Shown here piece by piece: positions 31,614 to 35,534 of a DNA stretch of 35,534 nt. The DNA lies in contig JBBIQK010000029.1 in the NCBI GenBank assembly GCA_037442365.1, forward strand, positions 1 through 35,534. Direction: 5' to 3'. The first letter of the stretch is position 1; each line of letters begins with the position of its first letter. A program made the position numbers and the translations under genes. The DNA is from GBS-DC sp037442365. Its GTDB lineage: Bacteria; Armatimonadota; Fimbriimonadia; Fimbriimonadales; GBS-DC. The notes under the pieces were generated by a model, which was not told where the DNA came from, did not search any database, and worked only from the letters and a program-made list of their open reading frames with translations.

Positions 31614-32748
31614 CGCGGATGCGGGCAACCTCCTGACGCAACACCTCCACTGTGTAGGCGAGGTCGTCCCATGTCGTGTCGCGTCCCAGCGTGAAGCGCA
31701 CGCCTTCCTGCGCCGCTGTCTCGTCCCAGCCCAGCGCGAGCAGCACATGCGACGGCTCCAGCGACCCCGCGCTGCACGCCGCGCCGCTGCTGGCGGCAAT
31801 CCCCGCCCGATCGAGCGCAATCAGCAGGCTATCGGCAGGTACGCCTGCAAACCGAAAGTGCGCGTTGCCGGGCAGTCGCTCCGTCGGGTGTCCCGTCAGC
31901 GAGGCGTCGGGGATGGTCTCCAGCACGGTGTGAATGAACTGGTCGCGCAGGGCGGTCTGGCGTTCGGCTTCGGCGGGGATAGTCGCCTGCGCGAGTCGCA
32001 CCGCCTCCGCGAAGCCCACGACGCCCGCGACATGCTCCGTGCCCGCCCGGCGGTCGCGCTCCTGCCCGCCGCCCACCATCAGTGACTGCAGGGGGGTCAG
32101 CGCCCGCACATAGAGCGCGCCGACGCCTTTCGGTCCGTAGAGCTTGTGCGCCGAGACGCTCAGCAGGTCGCAGCCAATCGCTTCCACATCCACAGGCAGC
32201 AGCCCGAAGGTCTGCACGGCGTCCACATGGAACCACACGCCGCGCTCTTTGCATATCTGGGCAATCGCCTCGACGGGTTGCAGTGTCCCCATCTCGTTGT
32301 TGGCGTGCATTACGGACACCAGCCATGTCTCGTCGCGGATGCGGTCGCGCACGGCGTCGGGGTCTACCTGCCCGTAGCGGTCGACGGGGATGTAGTCCAC
32401 CGTGTAGCCCAGCGGAATGAGCCACTCGGCGGCGTGTAGCACGCAGTGATGCTCAATCGCCGAGACGAGGATGCGCCGACGATGGGGCGGGGCTTTGAGG
32501 GCGCAGCCGATAACGGCGAGGTTGCACGACTCCGTGCCCGACGAGACGAACAGTATCTCGGCGGGGTCGGCGTCCAGCGCGGCGGCGACGGTCTCGCGGG
32601 CGGCGTCCAGCGCCATCCGTGCGCGCCTGCCCCAGCGATGCAAACTGGACGGGTTGCCGTACTCCGCCTTCAGGTACGGCGCCATCGCCCGCCGCACGCG
32701 CGGGTCTAACGGAGTCGTCGCCGCATGATCTAAATAAACCGCGCGCAT
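31546..32748 (-). CDS. iscS: Class I cysteine desulfurase (IscS/NifS family)
   Basis: This pyridoxal-phosphate enzyme takes sulfur from cysteine for iron-sulfur clusters and thiolated tRNA. The 400-residue protein begins with YLDHAATTPLDPRV. It has SSGTESCNLAV (cofactor phosphate), HANNEMGTLQP, and the PLP lysine K202 in SVSAHKLYGPKG. The substrate-accepting Cys325 sits in the extended loop SSGAACSAGSLEPSHVL. The class I loop suits IscS, NifS or the tRNA-thiolation desulfurases; the exact role is open, as no iscU or mnmA lies nearby. ATG overlaps the rseP stop (TGATG). The last about 25 residues (RSPVRPRAGGRAVSQKTPLR end) are encoded antisense to the end of nadK and look poorly conserved. Confidence 0.93.
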   Translation of the reverse strand: MRAVYLDHAATTPLDPRVRRAMAPYLKAEYGNPSSLHRWGRRARMALDAARETVAAALDADPAEILFVSSGTESCNLAVIGCALKAPPHRRRILVSAIEHHCVLHAAEWLIPLGYTVDYIPVDRYGQVDPDAVRDRIRDETWLVSVMHANNEMGTLQPVEAIAQICKERGVWFHVDAVQTFGLLPVDVEAIGCDLLSVSAHKLYGPKGVGALYVRALTPLQSLMVGGGQERDRRAGTEHVAGVVGFAEAVRLAQATIPAEAERQTALRDQFIHTVLETIPDASLTGHPTERLPGNAHFRFAGVPADSLLIALDRAGIAASSGAACSAGSLEPSHVLLALGWDETAAQEGVRFTLGRDTTWDDLAYTVEVLRQEVARIRATRSPVRPRAGGRAVSQKTPLR

Positions 32749-33824
32749 CAGCGGATAAGCTTGCCCGTGAGCAGTTTGTAGATGTCGAGCGAGAAGACCG
32801 TCACGAAAATCATCAGCACGATAATCAGCCCCGCGAACTGCACGCGCGCCATCGCTTCGGGGCTGAGCTTGCGGCGGCGGATGGCTTCCACCGTGAATAT
32901 CATCAGATACCCGCCGTCCAGCACGGGGATGGGCAGTAGGTTGATAATGCCCAGCATCACGCTGAACTTGGCGGCGAAGTCGGCGACCTCCACGACGCCC
33001 AGTTTCGCCGTCGCGTTGGTCGCGCTGGCGATGGAGATGATACTGCCCACCTCGTGAATGCTACCTTCGCCGAACACCATGCGGCGCAGTCCGTCCACAA
33101 TCGCGACGGTCATCCCGACGGTCATCAGCCCCGCGTGCGCCAGCACCTGCACGAACGGCTCGCGCTTGCGCTGCACATGCCACAGCACGCCGATTTGACC
33201 GATTTTTTGCGGCTTGCCGTCGATCTCGGCGTCTACCTCTTTCGGCGTGATGGCGACGGTGAACGGCTCGCCGTCGCGCTCAAGGGTCAGGCGCAGGGGC
33301 TTGTTGGCGCTTGCGCGAATCATCTGCCCCGCCTGCTCGGTCGTCTTCACGGATTCGCCGTTGATGGCAAGCAGCACATCGCCGGTGCGCAGTCCCGCCG
33401 CCTGCGCGGGCGAGTCGGGCATCACCATCCGCACCTGCGGCGTCGGGTCGTCCAGCGAAGGCAGCCCCGCCGTCAGCCCAATCGCCACAAACAGCAGGTA
33501 GCCAAACAGAATGCTCGCCAGCGGTCCCGCCAGCACGGTCAAAAACCGCGCATAGAGCGGCTTGGACTGGAAACTGCCCTCCAGATGCTCCTCGTCGGGC
33601 ATCATGCCGGGGATTTTGACGAACCCGCCGATGGGCAGCGCGCGCAGGGTATAGAGCGTGCCGTCGCGCCCGCGCCAGAGCCGCAGGAGGATGGGACCAA
33701 TCCCAATCGCGAACTCCTCGACCTTCATTTTGAACCGCTTGGCGACCCACATGTGCCCGAACTCGTGCGCCGCCACCAGCAGCGTGAAAATCCCCACTAA
33801 GTAGACAATCGTCAGCAGCGTCAT
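32748..33824 (-). CDS. rseP: Site-2 intramembrane zinc metalloprotease RseP (M50)
   Basis: This 358-residue polytopic protease cleaves membrane-embedded substrates such as anti-sigma factors and signal-peptide remnants. The zinc motif H20-E21-F-G-H24 lies in the first membrane helix. The third ligand is in NLLPIPVLDGGYL near the C-terminal side. A single PDZ domain (about 125-195, PDSPAQAAGLRTGDVLLAINGESV) lies between. The four-helix layout, and GGFVKIPGM after the first segment, are typical. AGAGGA sits about 6 bases upstream of the ATG. The stop overlaps the cysteine desulfurase start. No dxr or uppS neighbour, common in other phyla, is seen in this window. Confidence 0.94.
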   Translation of the reverse strand: MTLLTIVYLVGIFTLLVAAHEFGHMWVAKRFKMKVEEFAIGIGPILLRLWRGRDGTLYTLRALPIGGFVKIPGMMPDEEHLEGSFQSKPLYARFLTVLAGPLASILFGYLLFVAIGLTAGLPSLDDPTPQVRMVMPDSPAQAAGLRTGDVLLAINGESVKTTEQAGQMIRASANKPLRLTLERDGEPFTVAITPKEVDAEIDGKPQKIGQIGVLWHVQRKREPFVQVLAHAGLMTVGMTVAIVDGLRRMVFGEGSIHEVGSIISIASATNATAKLGVVEVADFAAKFSVMLGIINLLPIPVLDGGYLMIFTVEAIRRRKLSPEAMARVQFAGLIIVLMIFVTVFSLDIYKLLTGKLIR

Positions 33825-33900
33825 GGTCGTCCTCTGCAGGGGCGTACCCCACCTCTATATTATGGCACATGCGGGGCGTCTGGCGTGCGTTGGCGAAAAA

Positions 33901-33919
33901 CCTGCCCCCTGCTGGCAGG
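33901..33919. repeat. Small hairpin in the divergent rseP / HEAT-protein gap
   Basis: CCTGCC and GGCAGG form a 6-bp stem around a 7-base loop. A second inverted repeat, CTGCA-TGTG-TGCAG (33950-33963), lies closer to the HEAT gene. Both are in the 159-bp gap between the divergent genes and could be operators, but no consensus promoter accompanies them. Confidence 0.3.
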
Positions 33920-33983
33920 AAACGCCCCCGACTGTGCGAATCGTTAATACTGCATGTGTGCAGACTCTGGAGGTGTGCCAGCG

Positions 33984-35534
33984 ATGGAAGTGCAGGGCGT
34001 GGAGATTGAGGCGACCATCCCGTGCGCGGAGGGCAAGACGCATCCTGTTCGCCTGCGGTTCACGGGCTGGGGCGAGTACGAGGTCGTGCAGAACCCCTGT
34101 GCCGAGCAGGTGGGCGAGGCGCTGGCGCGGATGGCTGCGTGCAGCCATGCCCTGCAGGACAAGAGCTGGTGGGCGGATACCGCATCGCGAAAACAAGTCG
34201 TGGAATCGCTGAGGCAGTCGGGCGCGCCCGCCGTACCTATCCTCATTCAGGCACTGGGGGATGAGGATCGGGAGATTCGTCAAGCGGCGTGTAAGGCGTT
34301 GGGGCAGATAGGCGACCCGCAGGCGGTTCCCGCGCTCATTCAGGCGTTGGGGGATGGGGATTATGATGTTCGTCGTGCGGCGTGTGGGGCGTTGGGGCAG
34401 ATAGGCGACCCCCAAGCCGTGTCTGCGTTGAGCCTGTGGGCAGGCGCTGGCGATAAATCGGCGCAGGAGGCGCTGGCAGCGATGCAGCAAGAGCCGTTAT
34501 CGATGGAGCAGGCGGCGGCGCGTCTGGCGGAAGAGGGGTACTGGGGTGTGATTATACGCGCCCTTCCAAACGAATCTGTGCAGGCAGCAGTTGCGGCAAT
34601 GGGTGCAGCTGCTGTGGAGCCTCTGATAACTGCGCTGGGGGATGAGGATTATGATGTTCGTGTGGCGGCGCGTGAGGCGTTGGTGAAAATAGGAAAACCT
34701 GCTGTGCCTGCGCTCATCCAGGCGCTGGCAGACGAAAGTACCTGGACCGAAGCGCACAAGGCGCTGCTAAAGATTGGCGCGCCTGCCGTGCAACCCTTGA
34801 TAAACGCGCTGGGGGATGAGAGACAACCTGTACGGTGGTGGGCGTGTGAGGCGTTGGGTCAGCTTAGCGACCCCCAAGCTGTGCCTGCGCTCATCCAGAG
34901 GTCAGGGGATGCGGACGAACATGTTCGTGCCAAAGCTTGTGAGGCGTTGGGGCGACTTGGCGATGTGCAGGCAGTTCCTGCGCTCATAGAAAGGCTTGGA
35001 GATGGGAGAAAAGTTGTCCGTAAATCGGCGTGTGAGGCGTTGGGGCAGATAGGGGATGCGCAAGCCGTGCCCGCGCTCATAGAACGGCTGGGGGATGGGG
35101 ACGGGGATGTTCGCAAGGCGGCGTGTAGAGCGTTGGGGCGGCTTAGCGACGCGCAAGCCGTGCCCACGCTCATTCAGGCGCTGGGGGATGCGGATAAAGA
35201 TGTTCGTGTGGCGGCGTGTGAGGCGCTGGGGCAGATAGGCGACCCGCAAGCCGTGCCCGCGCTCATAGAGCGGCTGGGGGATGGGGATTGGCGTGTTCGT
35301 TTGGCGGCGTGTGGGGCGTTGGGGCAGATAGGCGACCCCAAAGCCGTGCCCGCGCTCATAAAACGGCTGGGGGATGGGAACTGGGATGTTCGCGCGGCGG
35401 CGTGCTGGGCGTTGGGTGCGATAGGCGACCCGCAAGCTGTGCCCGCGTTGAGCCTGTGGGCAGGCGCTGGCGATAAATCGGCGCGGGAGGCGCTGGCAGC
35501 GATGCAGCAAGAGCCGTTAACGATGGAGCAGGCG
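33984..35534 (+). CDS. HEAT-repeat protein, partial (open at the window edge)
   Basis: A continuous frame of 517 codons runs from ATG 33984 to the last base without a stop. GGAGG at 33969-33973 is 10 bases upstream. After an unrecognised N-terminal region of about 80 residues, the sequence is a solenoid of PBS-lyase/HEAT-type units of about 31 residues. The pattern is A-V-P-A-L-I-x-x-L-G-D-x-x-x-x-V-R-x-x-A-C-x-A-L-G-x-I-G-D-P-Q. I count about eleven full units. Between them is a non-HEAT insert (about residues 150-210) ending a block that recurs 340 codons later. Such proteins are adaptors, or subunits of phycobilin-lyase-like or signalling complexes; the function here is unknown. ATA (Ile), TGT and CGT codons are unusually frequent compared with neighbours. 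Confidence 0.88.
   Translation, partial: MEVQGVEIEATIPCAEGKTHPVRLRFTGWGEYEVVQNPCAEQVGEALARMAACSHALQDKSWWADTASRKQVVESLRQSGAPAVPILIQALGDEDREIRQAACKALGQIGDPQAVPALIQALGDGDYDVRRAACGALGQIGDPQAVSALSLWAGAGDKSAQEALAAMQQEPLSMEQAAARLAEEGYWGVIIRALPNESVQAAVAAMGAAAVEPLITALGDEDYDVRVAAREALVKIGKPAVPALIQALADESTWTEAHKALLKIGAPAVQPLINALGDERQPVRWWACEALGQLSDPQAVPALIQRSGDADEHVRAKACEALGRLGDVQAVPALIERLGDGRKVVRKSACEALGQIGDAQAVPALIERLGDGDGDVRKAACRALGRLSDAQAVPTLIQALGDADKDVRVAACEALGQIGDPQAVPALIERLGDGDWRVRLAACGALGQIGDPKAVPALIKRLGDGNWDVRAAACWALGAIGDPQAVPALSLWAGAGDKSAREALAAMQQEPLTMEQA
34441..34514 (+). repeat. Long direct repeat within the HEAT gene, first copy
   Basis: These 74 bases recur at 35461-35534 with two mismatches, offset by exactly 1020 bp (340 codons). 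Weaker similarity extends about 60 bases upstream. The encoded block is LWAGAGDKSA(Q/R)EALAAMQ followed by QEPL(S/T)MEQA. It marks a larger repeating unit above the 93-bp HEAT period. Confidence 0.8.
35461..35534 (+). repeat. Long direct repeat within the HEAT gene, second copy
   Basis: This is the second copy of 34441-34514. It is cut by the window edge, so the true extent of the 1020-bp super-repeat and the number of further copies cannot be seen. Confidence 0.8.

Noticed and set aside
34263..35534. Direct repeats of about 93 bp taken as a non-coding tandem array
   Set aside because: They are in one uninterrupted reading frame and match the 31-residue HEAT unit.

Overview
The window is GC-rich bacterial chromosome, packed with coding sequence on both strands. 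It carries a nearly complete division and cell wall (dcw) cluster followed by accessory and housekeeping operons. I saw no tRNA, rRNA, CRISPR array, transposase or prophage gene. The gene order (single DUF881 gene plus the small basic protein between ftsQ and ftsA, MurE with the meso-diaminopimelate DNPR motif), the base composition and the many TPR/HEAT proteins suggest a deep-branching Terrabacteria lineage. Armatimonadota is my best guess, but it is an inference from style and not from a marker-gene search.

Region 1 (1-18554) is the dcw cluster, all on the plus strand. A textbook sigma-70 promoter is followed by an array of GTGG boxes (probable MraZ operator). Then come mraZ, rsmH, ftsL, the division transpeptidase, murE, murF, mraY, murD, ftsW, murG, a fused murC-ddl, ftsQ, a DUF881 gene, the small basic protein gene, ftsA and ftsZ. 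Most junctions are ATGA-type overlaps or gaps of a few bases, so one long translationally coupled transcript is likely. It would supply UDP-MurNAc-pentapeptide synthesis, lipid I and II synthesis, septal polymerase and crosslinker, and the Z-ring. murB is absent. murE carries an in-frame REP-like palindrome and murD half of a related one. A stable hairpin follows ftsZ.

Region 2 (18555-23379) starts with an approximately 180-bp repeat element. It is followed by a small membrane protein and an overlapping four-gene set: membrane TPR protein, secreted TPR protein, PilZ-domain (cyclic-di-GMP) protein and family 2 glycosyltransferase. Region 3 (23374-25993, minus strand) is a compact glcF-like, yqeG, aroE operon. 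Region 4 (26074-29027, plus) has an ArsR-type regulator, a secreted YceI-like protein, a polytopic membrane protein and an unrecognised membrane-anchored protein.

Region 5 (29028-31613) contains a second copy of the repeat element in a 316-bp gap, then a secreted TPR protein coupled to nadK. Region 6 (31546-33824, minus) is rseP followed by a cysteine desulfurase whose 3' end overlaps nadK by 68 bases tail to tail. Region 7 (33984 to the window edge, plus) is a HEAT-repeat protein open at the 3' end; it contains a 1020-bp spaced super-repeat.

The observations I consider most novel are: the paired MITE-like elements, which have matching ends but different internal three-way-junction cassettes; the translated REP palindromes in two Mur ligases; the MurC-Ddl fusion with no murB; and the TPR/TPR/PilZ/glycosyltransferase operon.
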